From Bdellovibrio svalbardensis (GTDB taxonomy: Bacteria > Bdellovibrionota > Bdellovibrionia > Bdellovibrionales > Bdellovibrionaceae): DNA of 64,000 bases. The stretch covers positions 949,459-1,013,458 of the forward strand of contig NZ_JANRMI010000002.1 of assembly GCF_029531655.1 (NCBI RefSeq), read 5' to 3'. Position 1 is the first letter of the stretch. Every line of letters starts with the position of its first letter. Under the pieces are notes generated by a model, which saw nothing but the letters and a program-made list of their open reading frames with translations, did not search any database and was not told where the DNA came from. This document shows positions 27,261 through 36,787 of the stretch, piece by piece. Made by a program: the position numbers and the translations under genes.

Positions 27261-28655
27261 TTAATTGAGTTCTTTTTCCAGGAAAGAGGCGATTTCTTCG
27301 GCGAAGTGGCTGATTTGTGTTTTATCAGGGCCCTCGACGAGAACGCGGATTACGGGTTCTGTGCCAGAGAATCGTACAAAGACGCGGCCGTTGCCAGCGA
27401 GTCTTTTTTCGATGTCCTTGACTAGATTGTTGTAACCACCGATTTCATTTAGATCCATGCGACGTTTTACCCGCAAATTGATTAGAACTTGTGGCATGTC
27501 TTCAAAGACATGATTGAGTTCGCTCATCTTCTTTTCAGTTTGTTTTACCACCGCAAGAACACTCAATGCGGCGATGATCGCATCACCAGTCGTGGTATGC
27601 TCCAAGAAGATGATATGACCTGATTGCTCACCACCGAGGTTGTAACCGTTCTTACGCATTTCTTCGACGACGTACTTGTCACCGACATCTGTTTTCACAA
27701 GCTTAATGCCAGCTTCGTTCATGCGCTTTTCAAGACCGAAATTCGACATTTGCGTTGCCACAAGAGTGTTCTTTTTAAGAAGACCACGCTCTTTCATATG
27801 CAAAGCGCAGATGGCAAGAATACGGTCACCGTTTACGATCTCCCCTTTTTCGTCGACCATGATCACGCGATCCGCGTCACCATCAAGACTGATACCCACG
27901 TCAGCACGGTATTGAACCACTGCCTCGGCAAGTTTCTGAGGATATAAGGCGCCGACTTTATCGTTGATATTGATCCCATTAGGTTCATCACCCAATTGAA
28001 TCACTTCCGCACCAAGTTCTTCGAAGACTGACGGAGCCACTTTGTAGGCCGCGCCATTCGCTGTATCCAAAACAATTCGCATTCCATCCAGAGTGTATTC
28101 CAGAGGGAACGTGCTTTTCACATAAACGATATAACGACCCTGAGAGTCGTCGATACGCTTTGTGCGCCCGATTTCTTTGCTTGGAGGAAGAAGCGCCGTC
28201 AGGTCCTCTTCAAGAACCAAACGTTCGATTTCACTTTCCATTTCTGCAGAGATTTTAAAACCATCGGGCCCGAAAACTTTAATGCCGTTATCATGGAAAG
28301 GATTGTGAGACGCTGAGATAACGATACCCGCAGCAGAACGCATCGTGCGAGTCAGATAACCAATACCAGGAGTTGGAAGTGGTCCCACAAGCTGCACATG
28401 AATACCCATGGAATTCAAACCGCTCGCCAAAGCCTGTTCAATCATATATCCGGAAAGACGAGTGTCTTTTCCGATAACCACTCTCCGGGCCAAATTTGAT
28501 TTATGGGATTGTTTTTGCAAAAGATAACCGATGGCTTGCCCAACTTTAACAACCATATCCGGTGTCATAGGCCATTGATTCGCAGTTCCGCGAATACCAT
28601 CCGTTCCAAACAGCTTTGTTTTCTTTTCCACTTTAATGACCTTTTTGTTCGTCAT
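27261..28655 (-). CDS. glmM: Phosphoglucosamine mutase
   Basis: A 464-residue alpha-D-phosphohexomutase. Motifs are GTDGIRGTAN at the start, the phosphoserine loop ISASHNP (Ser116), metal loop DGDADR, sugar loop GGEQSGH, and phosphate loop RFSGTEPVIRVLVE. It converts glucosamine 6-phosphate to the 1-phosphate for UDP-GlcNAc. The ATG lies 23 bases inside the ybbR gene with AAGGATC as ribosome site. The cdaA-ybbR-glmM order is a widely conserved set in which GlmM is known to bind and restrain the cyclase in Firmicutes. Confidence 0.96.
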   Translation of the reverse strand: MTNKKVIKVEKKTKLFGTDGIRGTANQWPMTPDMVVKVGQAIGYLLQKQSHKSNLARRVVIGKDTRLSGYMIEQALASGLNSMGIHVQLVGPLPTPGIGYLTRTMRSAAGIVISASHNPFHDNGIKVFGPDGFKISAEMESEIERLVLEEDLTALLPPSKEIGRTKRIDDSQGRYIVYVKSTFPLEYTLDGMRIVLDTANGAAYKVAPSVFEELGAEVIQLGDEPNGININDKVGALYPQKLAEAVVQYRADVGISLDGDADRVIMVDEKGEIVNGDRILAICALHMKERGLLKKNTLVATQMSNFGLEKRMNEAGIKLVKTDVGDKYVVEEMRKNGYNLGGEQSGHIIFLEHTTTGDAIIAALSVLAVVKQTEKKMSELNHVFEDMPQVLINLRVKRRMDLNEIGGYNNLVKDIEKRLAGNGRVFVRFSGTEPVIRVLVEGPDKTQISHFAEEIASFLEKELN

Positions 28656-29055
28656 GCTTTTGATCCTTTTTACCTACGACTTCGACTTGAATCTGATTCG
28701 GGCGAATACCTAAGATCTTCACACCCAGAGGAACCTCAATCTTATTCAAAGGAATATCGACATAAACAACGCCTTCGCCTCTTTGTGAAATATCAAGACT
28801 GATCGTCTGAGACAAAGAGCTATCCATAAATTTCTTCAAGGCCGCACGTGGACCTGAAACTTTTACCTTAATGTGGTCTGTTGTCTGCGCCACCACCTGA
28901 GAGTTTGGTGCGGTCAAAAGTTCGATATCGACATTTTTACTAAGAACGAAATCCCTACGACCCAAAATTGTGAGCCAAAGGATGAGCGATATGAATAAAG
29001 CGACAACCTTGTAACTAAAATTTTCGGTGACAGCGTCGGACCAATGGCGCTTCAT
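28633..29055 (-). CDS. cdaR: YbbR/CdaR-domain membrane-anchored regulator
   Basis: A 140-residue protein with one N-terminal membrane anchor (about 15-32, VVALFISLILWLTILG) and a single extracytoplasmic YbbR domain (VSGPRAALKKF, then LGVKILGIRPNQIQVEV). Firmicute CdaR has several YbbR repeats; one repeat is the short form seen in many Gram-negative species. It overlaps cdaA by four bases and glmM by 23. The family modulates the diadenylate cyclase from outside the membrane; that role is inferred from synteny. Confidence 0.88.
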   Translation of the reverse strand: MKRHWSDAVTENFSYKVVALFISLILWLTILGRRDFVLSKNVDIELLTAPNSQVVAQTTDHIKVKVSGPRAALKKFMDSSLSQTISLDISQRGEGVVYVDIPLNKIEVPLGVKILGIRPNQIQVEVVGKKDQKHDEQKGH

Positions 29056-29864
29056 GAAATCTCTCCTTGCTGAGAGAAGGCTTTATACTTAAGACCGAAG
29101 GTCTCATAAAGAGCTTTACGAATATCCCCTAGTTCAACGTTGGGACTCAAATGGCCACCTTGAACAATACCGATCGATTTGTTTTCTTCAGACACAACAA
29201 ATACCAAGGCATCGGTTTCTTCCGTCAAGCCGATCGCAGCTCTGTGGCGGGTTCCCAGATTTTTATCCAAAGCCGGATTTTTACTCAATGGCAGAAAGCA
29301 TCCGGCTGAATGAATTTTACCGTTGCGAATCAACACCGCTCCATCATGCATTGGACTTTCCGGATGGAAAATCGAAGCTAATAATTCAGATGAAACTTTT
29401 GACTCCATCTCAGTGCCAAACTCGATGTGATAATCAATAACGATTTCGCGCTCAACCACAACCAGAGCCCCAAAGCCCTTCTGTGCTGTCGCGATAATAC
29501 CCTTGGCAATCTCTTCGATCACTTGGGTTTCCTGGATTGTCGAGGCGTCTGTGAAGAAAGGGTTGCTTCCAATGTGCGCAAGAGCCCTGCGGATCTCGGC
29601 CTGGAACAAGACAACGACGATAACAAATAAATTTGAGAAGAACTTCTCAAGAATCCAATTGAAGGTGAAAAGCTCCAACCAGATACTTAAAATATAACCA
29701 ATCGCCAGAACACCCAGCCCAGAGAGCATTTGGATGGTTCCAGTGCGCTTGATTAGAACCAGAATGCGATAAACCACCATCCATACCAAGAGCATGTCGA
29801 TGGCGTCCTGCACGCGAAGGTGCTGCACGATAAATATCAGATTGTCTAAAAACTGTTGCAACAT
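29052..29864 (-). CDS. cdaA: Membrane diadenylate cyclase CdaA (c-di-AMP synthase)
   Basis: A 270-residue protein with three N-terminal membrane helices (roughly 20-95) and a DisA_N domain. Both catalytic motifs are intact: DGA in MHDGAVLIRNG and RHR in GTRHRAAIG. It joins two ATP to make cyclic di-AMP, a messenger controlling potassium, osmotic balance and wall turnover. ATG 29864 has GAAGG upstream. It follows ftsH after a hairpin and begins the cdaA-cdaR-glmM unit. Confidence 0.94.
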   Translation of the reverse strand: MLQQFLDNLIFIVQHLRVQDAIDMLLVWMVVYRILVLIKRTGTIQMLSGLGVLAIGYILSIWLELFTFNWILEKFFSNLFVIVVVLFQAEIRRALAHIGSNPFFTDASTIQETQVIEEIAKGIIATAQKGFGALVVVEREIVIDYHIEFGTEMESKVSSELLASIFHPESPMHDGAVLIRNGKIHSAGCFLPLSKNPALDKNLGTRHRAAIGLTEETDALVFVVSEENKSIGIVQGGHLSPNVELGDIRKALYETFGLKYKAFSQQGEIS

Positions 29865-29896
29865 CTGAGGGTGCCTTCACTGTCTTTCGCTAAAAT

Positions 29897-29926
29897 GCCA
29901 CTATCCTAAAATTTCAGGATAGTGGC
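29897..29926 (-). terminator. Hairpin after ftsH, probable terminator
   Basis: GCCACTATCCT (29897-29907) pairs with AGGATAGTGGC (29916-29926), perfect 11-base arms. On the minus strand ATTTT follows. It separates ftsH from cdaA. Confidence 0.7.
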
Positions 29927-29959
29927 CTATTATAATCAATCTATTCAACCTACTTCGAA

Positions 29960-31900
29960 CTAAACAGTCACAGGTCCTGAGTTTCCTACAGGATCGTTAC
30001 CATCTTTTTTCTCTCTTGCAGCTGCGATCGCATTGAAGCTTTCGCGTCTGTTGTTGCGATACTTTTCAATTTCTGAAACCGCAGCTCCATTGATAAGCAT
30101 ATCAACTTCGTGGCCGTCGATTGTTTCATACTCAAGAAGAGCAAGGGCCAAAGATTCCAAAGCTGTTTTGTGATCAGTCAAAATCTGGACAGCCTGAGCG
30201 TATCCAGTGTTGATGATTTTCGATACTTCCGCATCGATCTCTTCAGCTTTAGACTCTGAGTATTCTTTATGACCTGAATGACCATATTGCATACCCAAGA
30301 ATGGCTCGCTGCCGCTTTTTTCAAAAGCCAAAGGCCCCAGCTTACTCATACCCCATTCACACACCATACGGCGCGCAATGCTGGTAGCACGTTCAATGTC
30401 ATTGCCGGCACCTGTCGTGATATCTTTAAAGACCACTTCTTCAGCCGCGCGACCACCGAACAAGAATACGATCATGTTTTCCGCTGTCGTTTTAGACAAT
30501 GAAACACTTTCTTTTTCAGGCAATGTTTGCGTCACACCCAGTGCCATACCTCGAGGGATAATAGTCACTTTGTGGATTGGATCCAAACCAGAAAGTTTTC
30601 TATTCACCAGGGTATGACCAGCTTCATGGTAGGCAGTCACTTTTTTATCTTCATCAGAAATAACCATCGAGCGGCGTTCAGCGCCCATAGTTACTTTGTC
30701 TTTTGCTTTTTCAAAGTCTTCTGCTTCAAGATATTTTTTATCTGTGCGAGCTGCCACTAGAGCCGCTTCATTCACAAGATTCTCAAGGTCCGCACCAGAG
30801 AAACCTGGCGTACCGCGGGCAATCTTAGAAACATCAACATCGGGTCCAAGTGGAGTCTTGCGAGTATGCACACCCAAGATTTGCTCACGGCCTTTAAGAT
30901 CCGGTTTATTCACGATCACACGTCGGTCGAAACGACCTGGACGCAACAATGCTGGATCCAAAACGTCTGGACGATTGGTTGCGGCGATCATAATCACGCC
31001 CTCAGAAGATTCAAAACCATCCATCTCCACCAACAACTGATTCAGAGTTTGCTCACGCTCATCGTGACCACCACCCATACCAGCGCCACGATGGCGACCT
31101 ACAGCATCGATCTCATCGATGAAGATCAAACATGGAGCATTCTTTTTACCTTGCTCGAACAAGTCACGAACACGGCTCGCGCCCACACCCACGAACATCT
31201 CTACGAAGTCAGAGCCTGAGATTGTAAAGAACGGCACACCCGCCTCACCCGCAACTGCGCGAGCAAGCAAAGTTTTACCGGTACCAGGAGAACCCACCAA
31301 AAGAACGCCTTTTGGAATACGACCACCCAGTTTTGTATATTTTTTTGGATCTTTCAAAAAGCTGACGATCTCTTGCAAGTCTTCTTTCGCCTCATCCACA
31401 CCAGCCACTTCTTTGAAAGTGACGCGGTTTTTATGCTCCGTCAAAAGACGGGCACGGGATTTACCGAAGGACATTGCTTTACCACCACCGGCTTGAATTT
31501 GGCGCATGATGAACAAGAACATCGCGACAATTAAAATTAATGGCAACCAATTCACGATCAATGATTGGAAGAAGCCACCGTTGTCAGCACGCTCATAGTT
31601 TGGCGTGATACCATGCTGTTCAAGGAATTTGAAACCCTCGTCTTGCACATTACCAATGATCGAGAAGTGAGTCCCACTGTATTTCTTATCGAATTCGGGT
31701 TTCATCTCCCCGACGATCTCACTTGAATCTTGGCGGAAAGTCACCGTAGCCACTTCGTTGGCTTTTACAGCTTCCGTGAATTTTGAATAGTTAAAATCAC
31801 CAATCATCTTGGTGTGCTTACTCTCATAGGCCTGAAACAAGAATACAGCCATAATGACGAGGAAGAACCAAAGTGCTAGCGTTTTTTGAGTTGAGCGCAT
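29960..31900 (-). CDS. ftsH: Membrane ATP-dependent zinc metalloprotease FtsH
   Basis: A 646-residue protein, near the Escherichia length. Two membrane helices flank a periplasmic domain (about 5-120), followed by the AAA module (Walker A GSPGTGKT at 203-210, second-region-of-homology block [19 protein letters not shown]) and the M41 protease with HEAGH at 425-429. It degrades misassembled membrane proteins and regulators. ATG 31900 has AAAGGA six bases upstream, better than the GTG at 31915. Adjacent tilS-ftsH order is common. Confidence 0.97.
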   Translation of the reverse strand: MRSTQKTLALWFFLVIMAVFLFQAYESKHTKMIGDFNYSKFTEAVKANEVATVTFRQDSSEIVGEMKPEFDKKYSGTHFSIIGNVQDEGFKFLEQHGITPNYERADNGGFFQSLIVNWLPLILIVAMFLFIMRQIQAGGGKAMSFGKSRARLLTEHKNRVTFKEVAGVDEAKEDLQEIVSFLKDPKKYTKLGGRIPKGVLLVGSPGTGKTLLARAVAGEAGVPFFTISGSDFVEMFVGVGASRVRDLFEQGKKNAPCLIFIDEIDAVGRHRGAGMGGGHDEREQTLNQLLVEMDGFESSEGVIMIAATNRPDVLDPALLRPGRFDRRVIVNKPDLKGREQILGVHTRKTPLGPDVDVSKIARGTPGFSGADLENLVNEAALVAARTDKKYLEAEDFEKAKDKVTMGAERRSMVISDEDKKVTAYHEAGHTLVNRKLSGLDPIHKVTIIPRGMALGVTQTLPEKESVSLSKTTAENMIVFLFGGRAAEEVVFKDITTGAGNDIERATSIARRMVCEWGMSKLGPLAFEKSGSEPFLGMQYGHSGHKEYSESKAEEIDAEVSKIINTGYAQAVQILTDHKTALESLALALLEYETIDGHEVDMLINGAAVSEIEKYRNNRRESFNAIAAAREKKDGNDPVGNSGPVTV

Positions 31901-32011
31901 CGCGATTCCTTTCACTTACGTAGGTCTAAGTACCCCTCAGAGGGTAGCATAATTATCGGAGTGAATGAAAGGCATTAATCCCAGAAATAGGGACAGAATT
32001 CAGAGGAACTT

Positions 32012-32030
32012 ACTCCAACTTCGTCGGAGC
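32012..32030. repeat. Intergenic palindrome, ACTCCG-type family (family A), opposite orientation
   Basis: ACTCCAACTTCGTCGGAGC; its reverse complement GCTCCGACGAAGTTGGAGT aligns with the copies at 299 and 50347. It lies between the tilS stop and ftsH start. Confidence 0.7.
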
Positions 32031-32047
32031 GCATACAACCTCTCAAA

Positions 32048-33040
32048 TCAGGACTGGACCTTAATTTGCTCTGCGTTAATTAACCATTCACAACCGCTGA
32101 CCTTGAATGTGATCACTTTTTGCGACTTGTCCAGACGCTTCTGAATTTCTTCTAGCTGAGACTGCGAAAAATCTTTCTTCCCGAGGGAAAACAAGTACTG
32201 CGCCAACAATCTTCTTTGTTCAAAAGGACTCAAAGTTAGATAAAAGGCACGAGAAAGCCCCTGTGACTTATAAGACTCATTTTGACTCAGCAAATCACCC
32301 CAAGCCTGTATGCCCTGAAAGCTAATTTCTTCAGCAATCGTCTCGAGAGAGCGCGCCAAAGAAACCAAAGCGCCCTTCTGACGCTTCTCTAAGGATTTTA
32401 GCCACTCTTCTCGCAGCCAATTGCGAAGCGGGTCCAGAGACACGTTTGTCGGGTCCTCAAGACTGCGAATCTTTTCCTCTCGCAGATACTTCTTCAATTC
32501 TTTTTTGTTAACTTCAAGAAAGGGCCTAAAGACCTTATCTTTATAAGCGAGCATTGCTTGAAACCCCTGAGCCCCTGTTCCACGAATAAGACGCAGGAGT
32601 CGAGTTTCCAACAGGTCATCCCGATGGTGCCCTGTTGCCAAAACTTGAAAGTCCTCCTCCATCATCAAGCGCTGCAATGCCTCATATCGAAGCTCACGAT
32701 ATTGCGCTTCTGATTTGGCAAGTTCTGAACTTTTAAGAGCGTGAAACTTAACGCCCAATTTACTACAAAGCTTTTCGCAGAAAATCTGCGCCTCTTTTCG
32801 ATACTCTGTGTTTGAGTCCTCACCATGATGAAAATAACAAGCAGCTAGTAATTCTTTTTTATGAACTTTGGAAAGAACTCTTAGCAATGCCGTCGAATCA
32901 ACTCCGCCGGAAAGTGCCACAAGAATCTTTTTATTCTGCAATGAGTACTGCCGAATTTGCTTCCAAACCTGATGATCCAGATCTTGCTTCGCCTTACTTT
33001 GTCTTTCATTGGACGATTTCATTTTGTCTGAAACACTCAC
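32048..33040 (-). CDS. tilS: tRNA(Ile)-lysidine synthase TilS
   Basis: A 330-residue PP-loop enzyme. SGGVDSTALLR binds ATP, followed by CYFHHGED and ATGHHRDDLLETRLLRL, the conserved TilS block. It modifies C34 of the minor tRNA-Ile to lysidine so that AUA is read correctly. It is the short, single-domain-plus type. GTG 33040 overlaps the aldehyde dehydrogenase stop as GTGA and has GGAGG seven bases upstream, so it is coupled to that gene. Confidence 0.93.
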   Translation of the reverse strand: MSVSDKMKSSNERQSKAKQDLDHQVWKQIRQYSLQNKKILVALSGGVDSTALLRVLSKVHKKELLAACYFHHGEDSNTEYRKEAQIFCEKLCSKLGVKFHALKSSELAKSEAQYRELRYEALQRLMMEEDFQVLATGHHRDDLLETRLLRLIRGTGAQGFQAMLAYKDKVFRPFLEVNKKELKKYLREEKIRSLEDPTNVSLDPLRNWLREEWLKSLEKRQKGALVSLARSLETIAEEISFQGIQAWGDLLSQNESYKSQGLSRAFYLTLSPFEQRRLLAQYLFSLGKKDFSQSQLEEIQKRLDKSQKVITFKVSGCEWLINAEQIKVQS

Positions 33041-34386
33041 TGAGGTCCTCCAACGGCCACCGTTTTAATATTCACAAATTCAGTAATGCCGAAGTGACCC
33101 AATTCCCGACCATATCCAGAATCTTTCACTCCGCCAAAGGGAATACGCGGATCTGATTTTACAAAATCATTCACCACCACAAAACCGGCCTCGAGTTCTT
33201 TTTCAATAAGCTCTTTGCCTTTGTGAGTATTGCGAGTAAACACTCCGCCCCCCAAACCATAAGGCGAAGAATTCGCAACCTCAACCGCCTCTTTGCTATC
33301 TTTCACCACAATGACCGAAGCCACCGGGCCAAATACTTCTTCACGATGAAGCTCCGGATTGTTTTTCTCAAAAACCACGAGAGTGGCCGGATAATACGCG
33401 CCAACACCCTGCGGAGCAGAGCCACCCAAAACAACTTTGCCACCCCAATTTTTCAACTTTTCAACTTGCATGATAATTTGCTCTTGAAACTTCTTGGCTG
33501 CCAACGGTGCGAGTTCAAATTGCTTCATCTCATTGCCAAGATGACTGATAAATTCTTTGGCCACTTTTTCCACCACAATAAATCGTTTCCCCGCCACGCA
33601 ACTTTGTCCGCAGTTTTGCAGTCGTGTTTTTGCACAGGCCTTCGCAGCCCATTCGACATCAGCATCCTCCAAAACCAAGTAAGCATCACTGCCACCCAAC
33701 TCCAGAACAACTTTCTTCAAATTCCGGGCTGCCGCTGTCGCCACTGATTTTCCACCCGGGGTGCTTCCAGTAAATGTCACACCTCGCACCAGGGGATGAG
33801 CAATGACTTTCTCTGCCACTTCATGATCCACCTGACAATTGCGCAGAACTTTAACATCCGGAGTCAGCTCATCAAAAATGCGCCCGATAATTTCAGCCGT
33901 TCCCGCAGTAAGATCCGCGTGCTTAAGAACGATCACATTTCCCGACATCAAGGTCGGCGCCGCAAAACGAATCGCCTGCCACAGAGGGAAATTCCACGGC
34001 ATAATACTAAAAACCACACCCAGTGGTTGAAAGCTGACTTCGGCCTCTGCATAGGGTGATGCAGATTTCTGATTGGCCAACATCCCCGCCGCCTCTTTGG
34101 CATAGTAGTCACAAGTGACCGCGCATTTTTCAACTTCAGCCTTACCTTCTTCGATGAGCTTCCCCATCTCCAGATTCATCTGTTTGGCGATTTCAGTTTT
34201 ATGAAGACGCAAGGAGGTTGCTAGTTGCGAAATGACTTTCGCCCGCTCTGCAAAAGAGTATTTGCGCCAAACTAAAAAATCTTTGTGCGCAGATAAAATG
34301 GCCTGTTCAGTTTTTTCCCAAGAAAGATGTTCATGGGTTTTTAATACTTCGCCCGTGGCAGGATTTACTGTGGTAAAGGAGCTCAT
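33037..34386 (-). CDS. NAD(P)-dependent succinate-semialdehyde-type aldehyde dehydrogenase
   Basis: A 449-residue aldehyde dehydrogenase with catalytic Cys263 (NCGQSCVAGKRF) and general base Glu229 (VLELGGSDAYLV). The compact length and the N-terminal VNPATGEV resemble the Sad/YneI branch, which oxidises succinate semialdehyde. ATG 34386 follows AGGAGGTGACG, one of the strongest ribosome sites here; I prefer it over a start nine codons upstream. Its overlap with tilS is probably operon economy rather than a functional link. Substrate assignment is tentative. Confidence 0.88.
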   Translation of the reverse strand: MSSFTTVNPATGEVLKTHEHLSWEKTEQAILSAHKDFLVWRKYSFAERAKVISQLATSLRLHKTEIAKQMNLEMGKLIEEGKAEVEKCAVTCDYYAKEAAGMLANQKSASPYAEAEVSFQPLGVVFSIMPWNFPLWQAIRFAAPTLMSGNVIVLKHADLTAGTAEIIGRIFDELTPDVKVLRNCQVDHEVAEKVIAHPLVRGVTFTGSTPGGKSVATAAARNLKKVVLELGGSDAYLVLEDADVEWAAKACAKTRLQNCGQSCVAGKRFIVVEKVAKEFISHLGNEMKQFELAPLAAKKFQEQIIMQVEKLKNWGGKVVLGGSAPQGVGAYYPATLVVFEKNNPELHREEVFGPVASVIVVKDSKEAVEVANSSPYGLGGGVFTRNTHKGKELIEKELEAGFVVVNDFVKSDPRIPFGGVKDSGYGRELGHFGITEFVNIKTVAVGGPQ

Positions 34387-34422
34387 CGTCACCTCCTTCA
34401 CCCAGTCAAACACAGAATATTT

Positions 34423-34653
34423 TTAAAGAGAACTAAAGACTTGGTAAAACGAAACAGTGGTGCCCATAAGAAAAACCCCGGTCATGGAGCCCCATGCAAG
34501 AACTTTATAGAACTTGCCAAGCTGCATAGCGCCTCGAGCATAAGGTCGCTCCGTGGCAAAGAGTGGAATGGGTGTCACCACAGTTTTGATGAACTGACGG
34601 CAGCACAGACAAAACAACAAGATTGAGATAACACTAAGAATTGAATTTTCCAT
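34423..34653 (-). CDS. Small two-helix membrane protein, unknown
   Basis: A 76-residue protein with two hydrophobic stretches (ILSVISILLFCLCCRQF near the N-terminus and VLAWGSMTGVFLMGTTVSFY near the C-terminus) joined by a polar loop containing FATERPYARGAMQ. ATG 34653 has GAAGAG nearby; a longer frame to 34683 is possible. It lies 36 bases before the aldehyde dehydrogenase and may share its transcript. No family recognised. Confidence 0.5.
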   Translation of the reverse strand: MENSILSVISILLFCLCCRQFIKTVVTPIPLFATERPYARGAMQLGKFYKVLAWGSMTGVFLMGTTVSFYQVFSSL

Positions 34654-34722
34654 ACTCAACTCTTCGGCCAACTGACGTCTCAACTTGAGATAGTCAAAGG
34701 TCCAGTAAAATGAACAGGGAAA

Positions 34723-35109
34723 CTAAGCTGGATCAGAGGAGGATTTATCCTCTGGTTTGCTTTCTGGATGTTTTTTGATGATATCAATTTCTGCAGTGAT
34801 CTTAAACTTATGGGTCTCTGCAAACTTTGAAAACTCTTTCACAAAATCAATTTTATCGATGATGCCAACAATCTCTTTACCCACACGCTGAGTGATTTCA
34901 TCTTTGGATTTATTAGCACTTTGAATCAGTAAATTATAAGCCTCTTTAGGAAGCTTGAGTTCAGAAAGATAAGCGCGCAGACTTTCCTCGGTCATGAATG
35001 CCGCACTGACGCCCGCGGTGAATACCTTTTTCACCGTATCGCCTAAAAGACCCTTGATATCACCAGGGTCTTTCCCATCCTCTTTCTTTGAACCAGAATC
35101 AGACGCCAT
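34723..35109 (-). CDS. Hypothetical helical protein paired with the SRPBCC protein
   Basis: A 128-residue soluble, charged, mostly helical protein. A central apolar block (VKKVFTAGVSAAFMTEE, then LRAYLSELKLPKEAYNLLIQ) is followed by EITQRVGKEIVGIIDKIDF and a disordered tail rich in K, E and S. The helix pattern recalls phasin-like or carrier-associated proteins but I cannot name a family. Its ATG lies 11 bases inside the upstream SRPBCC gene, so the two are translated together and may work together. Confidence 0.65.
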   Translation of the reverse strand: MASDSGSKKEDGKDPGDIKGLLGDTVKKVFTAGVSAAFMTEESLRAYLSELKLPKEAYNLLIQSANKSKDEITQRVGKEIVGIIDKIDFVKEFSKFAETHKFKITAEIDIIKKHPESKPEDKSSSDPA

Positions 35110-35530
35110 AAACCTGCTTCACTCTTTTGTGGTAGGCACTCATCATATTGGGAAGATTCACACTCACCAAAGCATTTGCGATGGGACCGGGAACAAACAT
35201 ACTGAAGGTAGCTTCAACAGAATAAGTCGCACGTGTTTTGCCAGCCTCTGGTTCAAGCTTCCAAGAGCCGATGGAGGTCTTAAACATGTCCCCAGAGGCA
35301 AACTCCCAAGTGATTCCTGACGACGGAGTCTCTGTCATCCACAAACTGTATTTGAACGACTTAATGACAGCCACACTGTATTCAACAAGTTTACGATGAC
35401 CTTCGGTTTTTAAAACTTTGCATTGCTTAACTTCAGAAAGAAATTCTGGATACTTTTCGTAATCCGCAATGATTTTATAGAATTGTTCAGGGGTGCAATT
35501 GAATACTTCGGTGGTAGATGCTTTTGCCAT
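35099..35530 (-). CDS. SRPBCC/START-domain protein, RatA/COQ10-like
   Basis: A 143-residue protein of the polyketide-cyclase/Coq10 type. The opening VFNCTPEQFYKIIADYEKYP and the inner block VKQCKVLKTEG match the RatA/COQ10 pattern, and the fold closes with a long C-terminal helix (MSAYHKRVKQVYG). Such proteins bind hydrophobic ligands such as quinones; RatA in E. coli has also been reported to affect ribosome association. The usual RatB/smpB neighbours are absent; instead an unknown helical gene overlaps it by 11 bases. Quinone or lipid binding is the likelier role. Confidence 0.8.
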   Translation of the reverse strand: MAKASTTEVFNCTPEQFYKIIADYEKYPEFLSEVKQCKVLKTEGHRKLVEYSVAVIKSFKYSLWMTETPSSGITWEFASGDMFKTSIGSWKLEPEAGKTRATYSVEATFSMFVPGPIANALVSVNLPNMMSAYHKRVKQVYGV

Positions 35531-35710
35531 AGTGACTCAAGTTTGACCATTTGCTTGTTATGAGTCAACGAACAGCTAGACCTTACAATAATTATGTTTC
35601 AAACGCCACGTGTGGAAAAACAGCCCCTTTTGCTGACTCTAAAGACTTCACTCTAGTTATAATGGATTAGCCGGAACACCTGAACAATACCTTAACCCCT
35701 TGAAGGTCCT

Positions 35711-36481
35711 ATGATTCCTGCCAACTTTAGAAAAATACTGCTTTTTGTTCTTCTTCAATTTTTAGTCTTTTCAATCAACGCGGAAGAAAAAATAAACTTC
35801 TACACGGAAAAAGGAACCGGAGCCTATCTGGATGAAAAAAATCATTTAACTGGCTACGCCGTTGAAGTCGTTCGCGAAATGATTCGAAGAGCTGCTACCA
35901 AGGATGAGATAGAGCTTGTCCCTTGGGCCAGGGGTTATGAGACTGTTCTCACCAAACCCAACACAGCCATTTTCTCCATGATCCGCAATAAAGAGCGCGA
36001 ACATCTTTTTAAATGGGTCGGGCCTCTGAATCCAACAAAATTTGTATTTATTGCCCGAAAAGATTCACATTATAAATTCAAATCAGTGGACGACGCGAAG
36101 ACTGTTAGGAAAATTGGTTGCTATCAGGGCGATGCCAGAGAAAAGCTGCTCATTGAAAAAGGATTTTCTAATTTGGAATGTATCGCCAAGGAAGTTCCAA
36201 ATCAGAACAATCTTAAAAAACTAAAATTCACTCGTATCGACTTATGGATTACCAGTCGAGATGATCTACTGGATACCTGTAAAGAATTAAAATTTGACCC
36301 GAATGAATTTGAGGAAGTTCTGCTTCTGGAAGTTGTCTACACCAATATTGGTTTTCACATCAGCACATCAGACAGTGTCATCAAAAAATGGCAGAGTACA
36401 CTCGACCAAATGAAGAGAGATGGCACCTACGTTAAGATTATGAAGCAATTTAACGTAGATAAATATATGTGGGCTCTTTAA
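35711..36481 (+). CDS. Family-3-type periplasmic substrate-binding protein, orphan
   Basis: A 256-residue protein with a signal peptide (about 1-24, ending INAEE) and the family-3 amino-acid-binding fold: INFYTEKGTGAYLDEKNHLT, GYAVEVVREM, then MIRNKEREHLFKWVGPL. It ends with the usual helix (LDQMKRDGTYVKIMKQF). No permease or ATPase gene is nearby, so it may feed a distant transporter or act as a sensor. ATG 35711 has GAAGGT upstream. Its stop overlaps that of the convergent zinc-ribbon gene. Confidence 0.82.
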   Translation: MIPANFRKILLFVLLQFLVFSINAEEKINFYTEKGTGAYLDEKNHLTGYAVEVVREMIRRAATKDEIELVPWARGYETVLTKPNTAIFSMIRNKEREHLFKWVGPLNPTKFVFIARKDSHYKFKSVDDAKTVRKIGCYQGDAREKLLIEKGFSNLECIAKEVPNQNNLKKLKFTRIDLWITSRDDLLDTCKELKFDPNEFEEVLLLEVVYTNIGFHISTSDSVIKKWQSTLDQMKRDGTYVKIMKQFNVDKYMWAL

Positions 36482-36777
36482 GTCTTATTTCCTTTAAAAA
36501 GAGCTTCCGCGGCCGCCCGAAGGGCTGCAGCTTTATCAATGCCGCCAGATCCACCTTTACGCGGAGTAAAGAAATCGCAGAAGTTGGCGCGATCTTTTTC
36601 ACGCACAACATCCGCATTCGTCTCACGACATTCATTATAAACTTTAGGATCGTAAAACTCACAGTTCTTACAAACATGCACATCCGCGCGGCACTGCGGA
36701 CATTCATCCCGTCGCCCCACAATCCCGTTCACTGGAATTTCTTTGCTGCAGTTAAAACATATGAGTTTTGATTCCAT
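36478..36777 (-). CDS. Small zinc-ribbon protein of unknown function
   Basis: A 99-residue protein with eight cysteines: C7xxC10, C26xxC29, C36xxC39, then C50 and C67. This predicts two zinc sites in the first 70 residues. The tail (KAAALRAAAEALFKG) is an alanine-rich helix. There is no enzymatic motif. Zinc ribbons of this size often bind RNA or partner proteins, but nothing here decides. Its stop codon overlaps the convergent 35711 gene by four bases. Confidence 0.7.
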   Translation of the reverse strand: MESKLICFNCSKEIPVNGIVGRRDECPQCRADVHVCKNCEFYDPKVYNECRETNADVVREKDRANFCDFFTPRKGGSGGIDKAAALRAAAEALFKGNKT

Positions 36778-36787
36778 ATTATTCCTT

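Noticed and set aside
35099..35530. Toxin-antitoxin reading of the RatA-like gene with its overlapping partner
   Set aside because: The SRPBCC protein is far more typical of a quinone or lipid binder, and the partner is larger and unlike known antitoxins; the overlap alone is common in this operon-dense genome.
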